NCBI RefSeq assembly: GCF_030653815.1
Contig: NZ_JAURYQ010000006.1
Coordinates: 124,001 to 188,000 of the forward strand
Length of the DNA stretch: 64,000 nt
Reading direction: 5' to 3'
Source of the DNA: Rhodoferax sp.
GTDB taxonomy: Bacteria > Pseudomonadota > Gammaproteobacteria > Burkholderiales > Burkholderiaceae_C
Shown here: positions 26,760 through 35,945 of the stretch, piece by piece
Layout: every line of letters starts with the position of its first letter
Numbering within the stretch: position 1 is the stretch's first letter
Program-made: the position numbers and the translations under genes
The notes under the pieces: generated by a model
Database searches by the model: none
What the model was told of the DNA's origin: nothing
The model's input: only the letters and a program-made list of their open reading frames with translations

Positions 26760-27749
26760 ATGCCTCGCCCATGGATCAAACTAAGCCTCATCTCGATCAC
26801 CGTCGGCGTCCTGCCCCTGTGCGCGGCCGCCCAGGCGCCGTCGAAAGTAACACCCTGGCCTGCCAAGACCTTGCGCATCATCGTCGGCTTTCCTGGCGGG
26901 TCGTCGCCGGACCTGACAGCGCGCACACTGGCCGAGCCTTTATCCAAAGCGCTGGGCCAACCGGTGATTGTGGAAAACAAGGTGGGAGCCGGTGGCAACA
27001 TTGCCGCCGATTACGTGGCCAAGGCCACGGACAACCACACCTTGGGCCTGATGATCAACGGCAATCTCACCACGGCCAAACTGCTCAACCCCAAGTTGCC
27101 CTACGACCCGCTCAAGGACTTGCTGCCCGTGAGTCTGGTGGGTGTCTCGCCACTGGTGTTGATGGCGCCGAAAACCGCACCGGGTGCTGACGCCCCTGCG
27201 TTTCTGGCAGCGGCCAGACAAGCCGGTAACCGCTGGAGCTATGGCTCGCCCGGTGTCGGCACGATCGGGCACGTTGGCATGGAGTTGCTCCAGAGTAAAA
27301 CCGGCACCCAAGCCGTTCACGTCCCCTACCCTGGCTATGCCCAGGTGGCCACGGCCATGATCGGCGGGCAATTGCAGTTGTCCATGTTGCCACCCGCTCT
27401 GGCCCTGGCTCAGGTCAAGGGCGACAAGTTACGCGCCATTGGCGTGACGTCCAGTGGCCGCAGCGCCTTGGCACCTGAATTGCCCAGCATGGCTGAAGTG
27501 GGGGTGGCCAACTTCAATCTGGAAATCTGGAACGCCGTGGCAGCCCCCAAGTCCATGCCACCGGCTCTGGTGGCCAAACTGGCTAGCCTCGTCAGCGACA
27601 TTGCGCGTTCCCCGGAAGTCCGGCAAAAACTGTTTTCCCAAGGGTGGCAAGTGGTGGGCTCCTCGCCCGAAGGACTGGCCAAGCGCATCCAGTCGGACAC
27701 CTTGCTCTATGGCGACATCATCAAAAAACTGGGGGTGAGCAACCAGTAG
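26760..27749 (+). CDS. Tripartite tricarboxylate transporter substrate-binding protein (Bug/TctC family)
   Basis: 329 residues with a signal peptide ending near CAAAQA. The Bug pattern starts with WPAKTLRIIVGFPGGSSPDLTAR and continues VIVENKVGAGGNIAADYVAK, then GTIGHVGMELLQ and VPYPGYAQ. It binds a carboxylate-type ligand in the periplasm. No TctA/TctB membrane genes are near, as is common for the large Bug families of Burkholderiales. CAGGAG precedes the ATG at 26760. Confidence 0.92.
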   Translation: MPRPWIKLSLISITVGVLPLCAAAQAPSKVTPWPAKTLRIIVGFPGGSSPDLTARTLAEPLSKALGQPVIVENKVGAGGNIAADYVAKATDNHTLGLMINGNLTTAKLLNPKLPYDPLKDLLPVSLVGVSPLVLMAPKTAPGADAPAFLAAARQAGNRWSYGSPGVGTIGHVGMELLQSKTGTQAVHVPYPGYAQVATAMIGGQLQLSMLPPALALAQVKGDKLRAIGVTSSGRSALAPELPSMAEVGVANFNLEIWNAVAAPKSMPPALVAKLASLVSDIARSPEVRQKLFSQGWQVVGSSPEGLAKRIQSDTLLYGDIIKKLGVSNQ

Positions 27750-27756
27750 CCAGCCA

Positions 27757-27773
27757 GCCCGGCGTAGCCGGGC
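27757..27773. terminator. Hairpin between convergent genes
   Basis: GCCCGGC-GTA-GCCGGGC, a perfect 7-bp stem between the stops of the TctC-type gene and hpf. There is no T run, so termination activity is uncertain. Confidence 0.4.
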
Positions 27774-27783
27774 AACGCGACGA

Positions 27784-28134
27784 CTACTCTTGCGCCGCTG
27801 CGCGAATCGTGTCACGCCCGTGACGGTCCTTGGCGCGACCCAGGTCGGTGTCCAGCGCGCTGGCCAACTTGTCCACGGCACTGATGAAAGCGCCCGCCAT
27901 CTTGTCGGCTTCGGCCGTCACGGTAACCGGCTGACGCCCGGCCAAGCGAGCCTCAAGACGACACCGCTTGTCGTTGACGCCAGATTTTGCACCGTCAATG
28001 TCGGTCAAAAAAACTTCCAGACGGGTAACGTAGTCCTTGAAACGGGCCAGGCGACCGGTCGCTTCGTCGCGCACCCATTGCGCCAAACCTTCTCCACCTT
28101 GAATGTGATCGTCTGTATTGACCTGAATCTGCAT
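27784..28134 (-). CDS. hpf: Ribosome hibernation-promoting factor, HPF/RaiA (short form)
   Basis: 116 residues, a single S30AE/HPF domain: MQIQVNTDDHIQGGEGLAQWV, a central RLEVFLTDIDG strand and the DKMAGAFISAVDKLASALD helix. It lacks the C-terminal dimerisation domain of long HPF. Members bind the 30S A and P sites in resting cells. The N-terminus is less typical than that of E. coli HPF, so a RaiA-like sub-type is possible. Confidence 0.82.
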   Translation of the reverse strand: MQIQVNTDDHIQGGEGLAQWVRDEATGRLARFKDYVTRLEVFLTDIDGAKSGVNDKRCRLEARLAGRQPVTVTAEADKMAGAFISAVDKLASALDTDLGRAKDRHGRDTIRAAAQE

Positions 28135-28277
28135 ATTTTTTCTCCTGTTTTGACTTCAGTAAGTGCCCGTGACGAGCAATGAACGGTTCTGACTGTACCC
28201 CAGGCCCGCCAGCCGGCACATGACAATGCGCAGGGTTCACTCACAAGGCGCAAGGCATCACGCGGATGCCCCCGGCC

Positions 28278-28889
28278 TCAGGGTGCAGACACCAGCAGTT
28301 GCCTGATGTCAGCCGCCGTCAACTCGGGCTTGGTGCCGTAGCGGGTAAACAAGCGCAGCTTGCCGCGGGTGTCGTAGACGTAGCTGCCCGCGGTGTGGTC
28401 CATGGTGTAGCTGGTGGGGGTCGGGCCGTCCACTTTTTTGTAATAGACCTTGTAATCCTTGGCCAGCAAGGTCAGCTGTTCGGGCGTGGGCACCAAGGCC
28501 AAAAATGTCGGGTCGAAAGCGGCCATGTACTCCTTGAGCATGTCCGGCTTGTCGCGCTCCGGGTCGACACTGACAAACAAGCCCTGGACGCGCTCACCGT
28601 CCTTGCCCAGCAACTGCTTGATCCGGGCCATCTCCAGCATGGAGGTGGGGCAGACGTCCGGGCACTGGGTGTAGCCGAAGAACATCATGACAATTTTCCC
28701 CTGGAAATCCTGCAGCGTGCGCACCTGCCCATTGTGGTCGGTCAGGGAAAAGCCTTTGGCGTAATCGGCACCGGTGATGTCAATGGCCGTGAACTGGGGG
28801 GCATTGGGCGAGCAGGCGGAAAAAAGACTTGCCGCGCCCAGCAGCATGGCGCCGGCCGTGATTGATTTGATCGCGTTTCGTTTGTTCAT
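28278..28889 (-). CDS. SCO1/SenC family copper chaperone for cytochrome oxidase
   Basis: 203 residues. A lipobox (ASLFSAC) near residue 26 predicts a lipoprotein. Copper ligands are present: CPDVC in FGYTQCPDVCPTS and the distal His in YTMDHTAGSYVYD. It delivers copper to, or reduces, the CuA site of subunit II. It is the last gene of the aa3 oxidase operon, after ctaB. The ATG before NKRNAIKS is chosen; a longer frame lacks a sensible signal. Confidence 0.94.
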   Translation of the reverse strand: MNKRNAIKSITAGAMLLGAASLFSACSPNAPQFTAIDITGADYAKGFSLTDHNGQVRTLQDFQGKIVMMFFGYTQCPDVCPTSMLEMARIKQLLGKDGERVQGLFVSVDPERDKPDMLKEYMAAFDPTFLALVPTPEQLTLLAKDYKVYYKKVDGPTPTSYTMDHTAGSYVYDTRGKLRLFTRYGTKPELTAADIRQLLVSAP

Positions 28890-28929
28890 GCGGTCGATGA
28901 TAAACCGGGCCAGACCATCGCCTTGGCCG

Positions 28930-29823
28930 TTAGACGTAATGATCAATCAGCAGCGCAGCGAACAACAGGCTCAGGTGGATGAGCGAGAAACGAAAGGTCT
29001 TGCGCGCCAGCAGGTCAGAATAATCACGCCATAACCACCAAGCATGCAGGATGAACCCGGCGTTCAACAGCACCGCGACCACCAGGTACAGCCAGGAACT
29101 CATGCCGTAGATAAAGGGCAGCAAACACGCCGCCAGCAGGATAAAGGTGTAGAGCAACACCATCAACTGGGTGAACGCGTTGCCATGGGTCACGGGCAGC
29201 ATCGGCAGGCCGGACTTGCGGTAGTCCTCCACACGGTACAGGGCCAGTGCCCAGAAATGCGGCGGCGTCCACAAAAAAATGATCAGAAACAGAATGATGG
29301 CCTCGGGCCCGACATTGCCCGCCATGGCGGCCCAGCCCAATACCGGCGGCATGGCCCCGGAGGCGCCACCAATCACAATGTTTTGGGGCGTCAACGGCTT
29401 CAAAATGACGGTGTAGATCACCGCGTAGCCAATGAAGGTGGCGAACGTCAACCACATCGTCAGCGGATTCACCGCAAAGTAGAGCAGCGCAGAACCCAGC
29501 GCACACAGGGTGGCTGAAAACAGCAGGGTTTGCCGGTCGCCAAGTTCGCCCTTGGCCGTGGGCCGCCAGGCGGTGCGCTTCATCTTGGCATCAATGCTTT
29601 TTTCGATGATGCAGTTGAAGGCCGCCGCCGCTCCCGCGACCAGCCAGATGCCCAGACAGGCAACGGCGGCCACCCCCACCTCGCGCCAGGACGGCACGCC
29701 GGGCACCGCCAGCACCATGCCGATCAAGGCACAAAAGACAATCAGCTGGATGACGCGCGGCTTGGTCAGCGCGTAATACTGGGCAAAGGCCGACAGGGCG
29801 ACCGGCGACGCCAGGGTAGTCAC
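28930..29823 (-). CDS. ctaB: Protoheme IX farnesyltransferase (heme O synthase)
   Basis: 297 residues, about nine membrane segments. The two prenyltransferase Asp/Asn motifs are [18 protein letters not shown] and the later [18 protein letters not shown]. It makes heme O from heme B. The start is a GTG at 29823 overlapping the ctaA stop in a GTGA junction, which indicates translational coupling. The much longer open frame to 30756 is an artefact of reading through ctaA in another frame. Confidence 0.95.
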   Translation of the reverse strand: MTTLASPVALSAFAQYYALTKPRVIQLIVFCALIGMVLAVPGVPSWREVGVAAVACLGIWLVAGAAAAFNCIIEKSIDAKMKRTAWRPTAKGELGDRQTLLFSATLCALGSALLYFAVNPLTMWLTFATFIGYAVIYTVILKPLTPQNIVIGGASGAMPPVLGWAAMAGNVGPEAIILFLIIFLWTPPHFWALALYRVEDYRKSGLPMLPVTHGNAFTQLMVLLYTFILLAACLLPFIYGMSSWLYLVVAVLLNAGFILHAWWLWRDYSDLLARKTFRFSLIHLSLLFAALLIDHYV

Positions 29824-30971
29824 GGCAGACGTCCCGCTTGCTGGGGAGCTGAGGACGCCGAACCGGCCAGGGTCCAGGTCAGCGTCAGCACCAGCGCGGC
29901 GGCGCCGCCGGTGTGCAACAGCGCAGCCAGGAGCGGCCAGTCCAGCACCACATTGCTCAGCCCAGTGGCCAGTTGCAAGCCCACCAGCGCTGCCAACGCG
30001 CGACTTGGGTTGCGCCACGCGTCGCTGCGATTGAGTTGCCAGGCCAGCAACGCGAGCACGACCAGTACCAGGTAGGCCATCAATCGATGCACGTAGTGGA
30101 TGGCGGTCAGAGCTGAGAAATCGAGGGGTTCGCCAGTACCGGTCACACCCAAATGGCGCCACAACTCGAAGCCCTGGCTGAAATTCATCTCGGGCCACCA
30201 GCGGCCCTGACACTGCGGAAAGTCGCTGCAGGCCAGTACCGCATAGTTGGTGCTGACCCAGCCTCCGAGCAAAATTTGTACCCACAGCAAGGCAAGCCCG
30301 AGAACGAGCCAGCGGCGAAGGCCAGCCGGCAGCACCCGACTTGGCGGCGTCGGGTTGCCGCGCACCACCTGCAGCGCCAGCAAGGCCAGCAGCACCAGGG
30401 CACCCGCCAGGTGCAAGGTGACAATGGCGGGAAACAACTTCATGGTGACCGTCAGGGCGCCAAACGCCCCCTGCAAGCAGACCCAGAACAGGGTGAACGT
30501 GGCCCACCAGGGCGACAGCGCCCCTGGGGACGGCTTCCCCCCGGCGCGCGCGCTGATGCGCCATTGCAACCAACTGGTGAGTGTCATGGCCACGATCAGC
30601 GCGCCGACCCCAGTGGCCAGGTAACGGTGCAGCATCTCGATCCAGGCCTTGGCCTGCGTCACCGGACCGGTGGGCATGGCAGCCTGCTCCGCGGCAATGG
30701 CGTGCTGGGCGCCCAGTGGCGAGGTGCTGCCGTAACAACCCGGCCAATCCGGGCAACCCAGGCCCGAATCGGTAAGCCGGGTGAAAGCACCAAACAGAAT
30801 CAGATCGAAGGTCAAGAAAAGCGTGAACAGGCGCAGTGCCTGGGCGCGCTGCAAGGGCGCATGGTGGCGGTTGCGCCAGTAGACCCAGGCCAACGGCCCA
30901 AGGGCCAGCAGCGCGCCCACCAGCAACAGGCTGGCCAGGGGTGTCAGGTCATAGAGGGGTTGCGCGTTCAT
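29820..30971 (-). CDS. ctaA: Heme A synthase (COX15/CtaA family)
   Basis: 383 residues, eight membrane helices in two four-helix halves. Motifs: [18 protein letters not shown] in the first loop with the Cys pair, the heme-ligand histidine in [26 protein letters not shown], and [14 protein letters not shown] in the second half. It oxidises heme O to heme A. The ATG at 30971 lies four bases after the stop of the upstream gene. Confidence 0.94.
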   Translation of the reverse strand: MNAQPLYDLTPLASLLLVGALLALGPLAWVYWRNRHHAPLQRAQALRLFTLFLTFDLILFGAFTRLTDSGLGCPDWPGCYGSTSPLGAQHAIAAEQAAMPTGPVTQAKAWIEMLHRYLATGVGALIVAMTLTSWLQWRISARAGGKPSPGALSPWWATFTLFWVCLQGAFGALTVTMKLFPAIVTLHLAGALVLLALLALQVVRGNPTPPSRVLPAGLRRWLVLGLALLWVQILLGGWVSTNYAVLACSDFPQCQGRWWPEMNFSQGFELWRHLGVTGTGEPLDFSALTAIHYVHRLMAYLVLVVLALLAWQLNRSDAWRNPSRALAALVGLQLATGLSNVVLDWPLLAALLHTGGAAALVLTLTWTLAGSASSAPQQAGRLP

Positions 30972-30975
30972 GGGG

Positions 30976-31674
30976 TCATTGGCCCGCCACGCCAGCCTGG
31001 CGCCCTGGTGGATCCCACGCCAGGGAGGCCCGCAACAGATGCGCCATGTCACGTTTTGCTTTGCTGGCAGCGACACTGTCAAGCTGCGAAGGAAAGCGCA
31101 TCATGGTGTTGCCCATCGGGTCCACCACGTAAATGAAGTCTTGCTGAACTTTGCCAGCGGGTGCGGGCAACCAGCGTGCCAAGTGCGCAGCGTCGACACG
31201 CAGCACGGTCGCACTGTCCTTTTTCAGGCTGGCTGCCAAGGTCGGATCCACCGGTGCCTGGTCATTGATCAACCAGAGCCAGTCCAGGCGGTCCATGTCC
31301 TTGCCCAGCATCAAACGGAACTGGCGCAATACCGTCAACTGCTTTTGGCAGTCCTGCAGGCAGGCCCCGCCATCCACCTTGACCAGCAACCACTGCGCCT
31401 TGAGCGATGGCAAAGCGAGACTGGCGCCATCCAGGGTACTTGCCTGCACTTCGGGGACAGCACGCACCGGGGTGATGAGTTCCCCGAGCCCGGCCTGTCC
31501 TTGAGGTCGCATCACGTGAAAAACAAAATAAGCCACCAGGACCGGCAGCGAACAAGCCAACAGAATAGCCAACAATTTCAGACGGCCACTGGCTACTGCG
31601 CGCGCCGCCTCGCCCGGCTTGGGCAGCGAATGCACCGTCAGGCCCAACACTTCATCCGGTGGCGACGGGTTCAT
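30976..31674 (-). CDS. Membrane-anchored thioredoxin-like protein of the oxidase assembly operon
   Basis: 232 residues. One membrane helix (about 35-55, LKLLAILLACSLPVLVAYFVF) is followed by a periplasmic domain with a thioredoxin-like start: WLLVKVDGGACLQDCQKQL contains a CxxxC similar to Sco copper sites. A distal Sco-type His is not obvious. The frame QDFIYVVDPMGNTMMRFP fits the Sco/thioredoxin fold. It probably helps cytochrome oxidase assembly. Its ATG overlaps the surf1 stop (ATGA). No established name. Confidence 0.75.
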   Translation of the reverse strand: MNPSPPDEVLGLTVHSLPKPGEAARAVASGRLKLLAILLACSLPVLVAYFVFHVMRPQGQAGLGELITPVRAVPEVQASTLDGASLALPSLKAQWLLVKVDGGACLQDCQKQLTVLRQFRLMLGKDMDRLDWLWLINDQAPVDPTLAASLKKDSATVLRVDAAHLARWLPAPAGKVQQDFIYVVDPMGNTMMRFPSQLDSVAASKAKRDMAHLLRASLAWDPPGRQAGVAGQ

Positions 31675-32390
31675 GACGGCACGCCTTTGCGCACGCTGGC
31701 GAAAAAGAAGAACAACAGCAGAGCCACGGCCATGCCAAACCACTGAAACGCGTAACCCCGGTGCATGCCAACGCGGTCTTCGGGCGGCGCCCAGCGGCGC
31801 ACCAGCGTGTCGGGTGTATCACCGCCGGTCTGCTGCAACACCACGGGCTGCAATGGATGCCCGAGCTGCTGCTGAAAGCGCTGCAGGTCCACCCGCGACC
31901 ATAGCTTGGCCTGCGCCTCGGGACGGTCCGGCATCAGGAAAAACTTTTTGGTCGATGGCACGTTGGCGATGCCGGTAATTTGGACCCGCCCCTCGGGCGT
32001 GGCCACCACGGGCAGCACCGAGCGCCCCTGCGTCCAGCCGACCCAACCGCGGTTGACCAGCACCCGGGTGTCACTGCCTTCTATTTTCAAGGGGGTGATG
32101 ACGTGAACACCAGGTTGGTCATTTTCCTGGCGGTTGTCCAGAAAAATCTGATGTTGTGCCTCGTAGGTTCCCATCACGGTGAATGCAGCATCCTGAGCGG
32201 TCTGGGCATCCAGCAGTTGGCCTGACATCGGCGTGGGCCCCAACTGGCTGCGCTGCGCGCGTTGCGCCAGCTCCTGGGCCAGGCGCTCACCCTTGCCGGC
32301 CTGCCATAAGCCGAGATAGATGAACATGACCAAGCCCAGCAGCATGGCCAGCGTCGGGATCAGACGAATACGGAGACGATTCTGGAACAT
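31671..32390 (-). CDS. SURF1 family cytochrome oxidase assembly protein
   Basis: 239 residues. Membrane helices lie at both ends (IPTLAMLLGLVMFIYLGLWQAGKGER and FQWFGMAVALLLFFFFA), with a periplasmic domain between them carrying the family's IFLDNRQENDQPGVHVITPL and VLVNRGWVGW. SURF1 assists heme A insertion into subunit I. The start is the ATG before FQNRLRI, with CAGGT upstream; an ATG seven codons earlier (32411) is possible but lies very near the likely promoter of the divergent gene. Confidence 0.93.
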   Translation of the reverse strand: MFQNRLRIRLIPTLAMLLGLVMFIYLGLWQAGKGERLAQELAQRAQRSQLGPTPMSGQLLDAQTAQDAAFTVMGTYEAQHQIFLDNRQENDQPGVHVITPLKIEGSDTRVLVNRGWVGWTQGRSVLPVVATPEGRVQITGIANVPSTKKFFLMPDRPEAQAKLWSRVDLQRFQQQLGHPLQPVVLQQTGGDTPDTLVRRWAPPEDRVGMHRGYAFQWFGMAVALLLFFFFASVRKGVPS

Positions 32391-32441
32391 GGACCTGAGG
32401 TTAAAAAGCATAATGCAGTCAAACTTTTCAAAGAGACTGTG

Positions 32442-32648
32442 ATGCTGGCGAAAATTTTAATTCTGGCGACCTTGGCACTGATTTTGGTAAGTCTATTCAG
32501 TGCGCTGGCCTTGCTTTTCAAGACCGACGACCCTGACAAGCGCAAACGGGTGGTGCAAGCCCTGACCGTGCGCATTAGCTTGTCCATCGGCCTGTTCCTG
32601 ACGCTGTTGGCCAGCTTTTACTTCGGCCTGATTCCAGGCCGCGGGTGA
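32442..32648 (+). CDS. DUF2909 twin-helix membrane protein
   Basis: 68 residues with two membrane helices (ILILATLALILVSLFSALALLF and ISLSIGLFLTLLASFYFGLI) separated by KTDDPDKRKRVVQALTVR. This is the DUF2909 pattern, common beside cytochrome oxidase genes in beta- and gammaproteobacteria. It is on the opposite strand, inserted between ctaE and surf1. Function unknown. ATG chosen over the adjoining GTG. Confidence 0.85.
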   Translation: MLAKILILATLALILVSLFSALALLFKTDDPDKRKRVVQALTVRISLSIGLFLTLLASFYFGLIPGRG

Positions 32649-32654
32649 TGCCAG

Positions 32655-32674
32655 AAGCCCACCTGGGTGGGCTT
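32655..32674. terminator. Bidirectional hairpin between DUF2909 gene and ctaE
   Basis: AAGCCCACC-TG-GGTGGGCTT, a perfect 9-bp stem between convergent stops. It lacks a long T run on either side, so efficiency is uncertain. Confidence 0.5.
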
Positions 32675-32705
32675 GAAGGTCAAATGTTCAGGTGCGGTGT
32701 CTGCC

Positions 32706-33569
32706 TCAGAGAATGTAAACAAAGACAAACAAAATCAGCCAGACCACGTCAACAAAGTGCCAGTACCAAGCCACCGCCTCAAACGAAAAGTGGTTGTGCG
32801 CCGACAGGTGCCCCTTCATGCCGCGCCCGAGCATCACCATGAGCATGATGGTGCCCAGGGTGACGTGCAGACCGTGAAAACCGGTCAGGATGTAAAACGT
32901 GGCACCGTATACACCGGCACCCAGGGTCAGGCCCATCTCGGCATAGGCGTGGGCATATTCGTACACCTGAAAACCCATGAAGGTCAGGCCCAGCGCGACG
33001 GTCATGGCCAGGCCCCAGGTCAGTTGGCTTTGCTTGCCCTTGATCAGGCCCCAATGCGCCCAGGTGAGGGTGGCACCGGATGTCAGCAGCAGCATGGTGT
33101 TGATGGCCGGAATGCCCCAGGCACCCATCGGCATGAACGGGTCACCCATGGGACCGGCGCTGGGCCAGACACTGGTAAATTGTGCATAGGGCGTTAACGC
33201 AGCCTCGTAGCCACCCAACTCCGGCAGGGAAATCTGGCGAATGTAGTACAGCGCGCCAAAAAAGCAGGCAAAGAACATGACCTCAGAAAAAATGAACCAG
33301 ACCATGCCGATGCGGTACGAGCGATCTTCCCACACCGTGTAGGCACCACGCAGGTTCTCGCTGATCAACTCGCCAAACCAGCCAATGATCACGTAAACAA
33401 TCAGCGCTGCACCCAACAACATGCTCCAGATGCCGGGGGGCGTTCCGTTGAGCCTGAAGATGAATCCGAGGGCCAACATGAAGATACCGACCGACAAAAA
33501 GGTCGAGTAATGGCTGGCAGCCGGCACAAAGTAGTGGCCGCGTGCAGCAGCTTGGGGGGCGTTTGTCAT
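32706..33569 (-). CDS. ctaE: Cytochrome c oxidase subunit III
   Basis: 287 residues, seven membrane segments. Family marks are the early GHYFVPAASHYSTFLS, the FISEVMFFACFFGALYY helix with its lipid-binding Glu, FYILTGFHGLHVTLG and AVAWYWHFVDVVWLILF. It stabilises the aa3 oxidase core and supports proton uptake. It lies 15 bp behind ctaG in the operon. Confidence 0.97.
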   Translation of the reverse strand: MTNAPQAAARGHYFVPAASHYSTFLSVGIFMLALGFIFRLNGTPPGIWSMLLGAALIVYVIIGWFGELISENLRGAYTVWEDRSYRIGMVWFIFSEVMFFACFFGALYYIRQISLPELGGYEAALTPYAQFTSVWPSAGPMGDPFMPMGAWGIPAINTMLLLTSGATLTWAHWGLIKGKQSQLTWGLAMTVALGLTFMGFQVYEYAHAYAEMGLTLGAGVYGATFYILTGFHGLHVTLGTIMLMVMLGRGMKGHLSAHNHFSFEAVAWYWHFVDVVWLILFVFVYIL

Positions 33570-33584
33570 TTTTTTCCTTAATGA

Positions 33585-34157
33585 TCAGCTTTTTGTCTTG
33601 ACGGCTTCAAAGAAAGTGTAGGACAGGGTCACGGTGCCCATGTCACGGTCCAGCTTGGGGTTCACCACAAACACCACCGGCATGGTGCGCGACTCTCCAG
33701 GCTGGAAGGTTTGCTGGGTAAAGCAGAAACACTCCAGCTTTTCAAAATGCAGTGACGCCACCGCCGGCGTCACACTGGGAATGGCCTGCCCCACGAACAC
33801 CTGGTCACTGTGGTTGGTGACGGTGTAATTCATGCGGGAAATTTCACCGGGATGGATGCGAATGGAAAACTGCTCGGGCTTGAAGCTCAGACCCACGCCG
33901 GGCATGGTATGGCTGAGAAATTCGACATTGACCGAGCGCGACAGATCGACCTGGGTGTTCTGGTCTGCCACCATGGCCTCGCTGTTGGTCTTGCCGTTGA
34001 GCCCGGTGATCTCACAAAAGACGTCGTACAAGGGCACCATGCCAAAGCCGAAACCGACAAAAAACAGCGCCACGAAGCCGAGTTTGATTCCCATGCGCAC
34101 ATTGCTGCGCTGGCGCTCAGCCCCGGTCTGGCCGGTCAAAAGGGGCGATATTTCCAT
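33585..34157 (-). CDS. ctaG: Cytochrome c oxidase assembly protein CtaG (Cox11)
   Basis: 190 residues. One membrane helix (LGFVALFFVGFGFGMVPLYDVFC) is followed by a periplasmic beta domain with the copper motif LECFCFTQQTFQPGE. It inserts copper into CuB of subunit I. Its start lies inside the preceding small gene (22-bp overlap), indicating coupled translation. Longer upstream frames lack support. Confidence 0.95.
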   Translation of the reverse strand: MEISPLLTGQTGAERQRSNVRMGIKLGFVALFFVGFGFGMVPLYDVFCEITGLNGKTNSEAMVADQNTQVDLSRSVNVEFLSHTMPGVGLSFKPEQFSIRIHPGEISRMNYTVTNHSDQVFVGQAIPSVTPAVASLHFEKLECFCFTQQTFQPGESRTMPVVFVVNPKLDRDMGTVTLSYTFFEAVKTKS

Positions 34158-34282
34158 ATGGAACCCAAAAAGATCATCACGACGATCACGGCAACAAGGT
34201 AGCCCAGGCGCTTGTTGTTGCGCCTGCGCTTGTCCCACTCGGCTGCGTCAAAGGCAGCGCGCTCCATCTCCGGCAATTTCAT
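34136..34282 (-). CDS. Cytochrome oxidase small assembly protein (48 aa)
   Basis: 48 residues: an acidic start (KLPEMERAAFDAAEWDKRRR) and a single membrane helix (LGYLVAVIVVMIFLGSIW). Such short single-helix proteins are found between ctaD and ctaG in many Burkholderiales. The gene ends 22 bp inside ctaG and starts 17 bp after ctaD. The position suggests a role in subunit I maturation, but none is proven. Confidence 0.75.
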   Translation of the reverse strand: MKLPEMERAAFDAAEWDKRRRNNKRLGYLVAVIVVMIFLGSIWKYRPF

Positions 34283-34299
34283 CTCGATCTCAATGACGG

Positions 34300-35910
34300 T
34301 TATTTGATGACGGGAGGTGTCTCGAAGGTGTGGTACGGCGCCGGTGACGGCACGGTCCACTCCAGGCCCTCGGCGCCTTCCCAAGCCTTGTCGCCCGCCT
34401 TTTCGCCACCCTTGATGGTCTTGTAGACGTTGTAGACAAAGATCAGGTGCGACACACCCAAGATGAACGCGCCAATACTGGACAGCATGTTCCACTCGGC
34501 AAACATCAGCGGGTAGTCGGGAATACGACGCGGCATGCCCGCCAGACCGACAAAAAACTGCGGAATGAAGGTCAGGTTGAAGCCCACCACAGCCACCCAG
34601 AAGTGCCATTTGCCCATGGTCTCATCAAGCATGTGGCCGGTCCACTTGGGTAGCCAGTAGTACACCGCCGCCATGGCACCCATCACCGCAGACGGGTAAA
34701 ACGCGTAGTGGAAGTGCGCCACCAGGAAATAAGCATTGTGGTACTGGGGGTCAGCTGCCGCGTCGGACAAGGCCAGCCCGGTCAGGCCACCCCAACCGAA
34801 CAACACCAGGAAACCCAGGGCAAACAGCATCGGCGTTTCAAAGGTGATTGAACCTTGCCAGACCGTGGCGATCCAGCAAAAGAACAGCACCGCCAGCGGG
34901 AACGAGATGGCCATGGTGATGTACATGAAGTAGATCTGTCCACCCAGTGACATGCCACTGGTGAACATGTGATGGGCCCACACAATCAAGCCCAGACCGG
35001 CAATGGCCCAGAACGAATACACCTGCGCCTTGTAACCATAAATCGGCTTGCGCGCAAAGGCCGAGAACACGTGGGGCAGTGCGCCGGCAATCGGCAGCAG
35101 CAGCACATACACCTCCGGGTGACCCATGAACCAAAAAATATGCTGCCACAGCACCGGGTCACCGCCGCCGGCGGCATTGAAGAAATGGGTACCAAAGTGG
35201 CGGTCCATCAGCACCATGGTGACGCCACCCGCGAACACCGGCATGATGGTGATGAGCAGCACGGCCGTCATCAGAAAGCCATGGGCGAAGAGCGGCATCT
35301 TCATCAGCGTCATGCCCGGGGCGCGCATGTTCAGGATGGTCACGATCACGTTGATCGAGCCCAGAATGGACGACACACCCAGCATGTGAATGGCAAAAAT
35401 GGCAAAGTCCATGCCCCAACCGCTTTGAATCGACAAGGGGGCGTACAGCGTCCAGCCGGTATCAACGCCGCCAGGGCCCACACCCATCAAACCCAGGAAA
35501 AACGGCAGCGTCAGCATGATGGCAGCGGGCGGCAAAATCCAGAAGCCCCAGTTGTTCAAGCGGGGCAGCGCCATGTCAGGCGCGCCAATCATCATGGGCA
35601 ACATGTAGTTGGCCAGACCGGTGGCCGCCGGCATGGCGAAGCCAAACACCATGACGAGGCCGTGCAGGGTGATCAACTGGTTGAACAACTCGGGTTGCAC
35701 GAATTGCAGGCCAGGCTGAAACAACTCGGCGCGAACCACCAGAATCATGGCACCACCGACAAAGAGCATGGCGAAACCAAAAATCAGGTACATGATCCCG
35801 ATGTCTTTGTGGTTGGTGGTTTCCAACCAGCGCATCCACCCGCCCTTGTAGTGTCCCGCATGGGAATCACCCACCGGCATGCCATGTGCCATATCGTGTG
35901 CCATTGCCAA
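34300..35910 (-). CDS. ctaD: Cytochrome c oxidase subunit I (aa3 type)
   Basis: 536 residues, twelve membrane helices. The active-site helix has WFMGHPEVYVLLLP, with the proton-channel Glu and the His-Tyr cross-link pair; the CuB histidines are in VWAHHMFTSG; heme ligands are in LITLHGLVMVFG and in FLVAHFHYAF. These are the marks of an A-family aa3 oxidase reducing oxygen to water while pumping protons. It is the second gene of the oxidase operon, 35 bp after ctaC. Confidence 0.98.
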   Translation of the reverse strand: MAMAHDMAHGMPVGDSHAGHYKGGWMRWLETTNHKDIGIMYLIFGFAMLFVGGAMILVVRAELFQPGLQFVQPELFNQLITLHGLVMVFGFAMPAATGLANYMLPMMIGAPDMALPRLNNWGFWILPPAAIMLTLPFFLGLMGVGPGGVDTGWTLYAPLSIQSGWGMDFAIFAIHMLGVSSILGSINVIVTILNMRAPGMTLMKMPLFAHGFLMTAVLLITIMPVFAGGVTMVLMDRHFGTHFFNAAGGGDPVLWQHIFWFMGHPEVYVLLLPIAGALPHVFSAFARKPIYGYKAQVYSFWAIAGLGLIVWAHHMFTSGMSLGGQIYFMYITMAISFPLAVLFFCWIATVWQGSITFETPMLFALGFLVLFGWGGLTGLALSDAAADPQYHNAYFLVAHFHYAFYPSAVMGAMAAVYYWLPKWTGHMLDETMGKWHFWVAVVGFNLTFIPQFFVGLAGMPRRIPDYPLMFAEWNMLSSIGAFILGVSHLIFVYNVYKTIKGGEKAGDKAWEGAEGLEWTVPSPAPYHTFETPPVIK

Positions 35911-35945
35911 CTCCTTCTACTGAATTTCTGAAATTTGATGCCGTT

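Noticed and set aside
28930..30756. 608-codon frame suggesting a long N-terminal extension of CtaB
   Set aside because: The first half is ctaA read in another frame. CtaB starts at the GTG at 29823 with normal length.
34969..35931. 320-codon frame opposite ctaD
   Set aside because: Its His-, Gln- and Arg-rich translation is typical of an antisense shadow of a conserved membrane gene.
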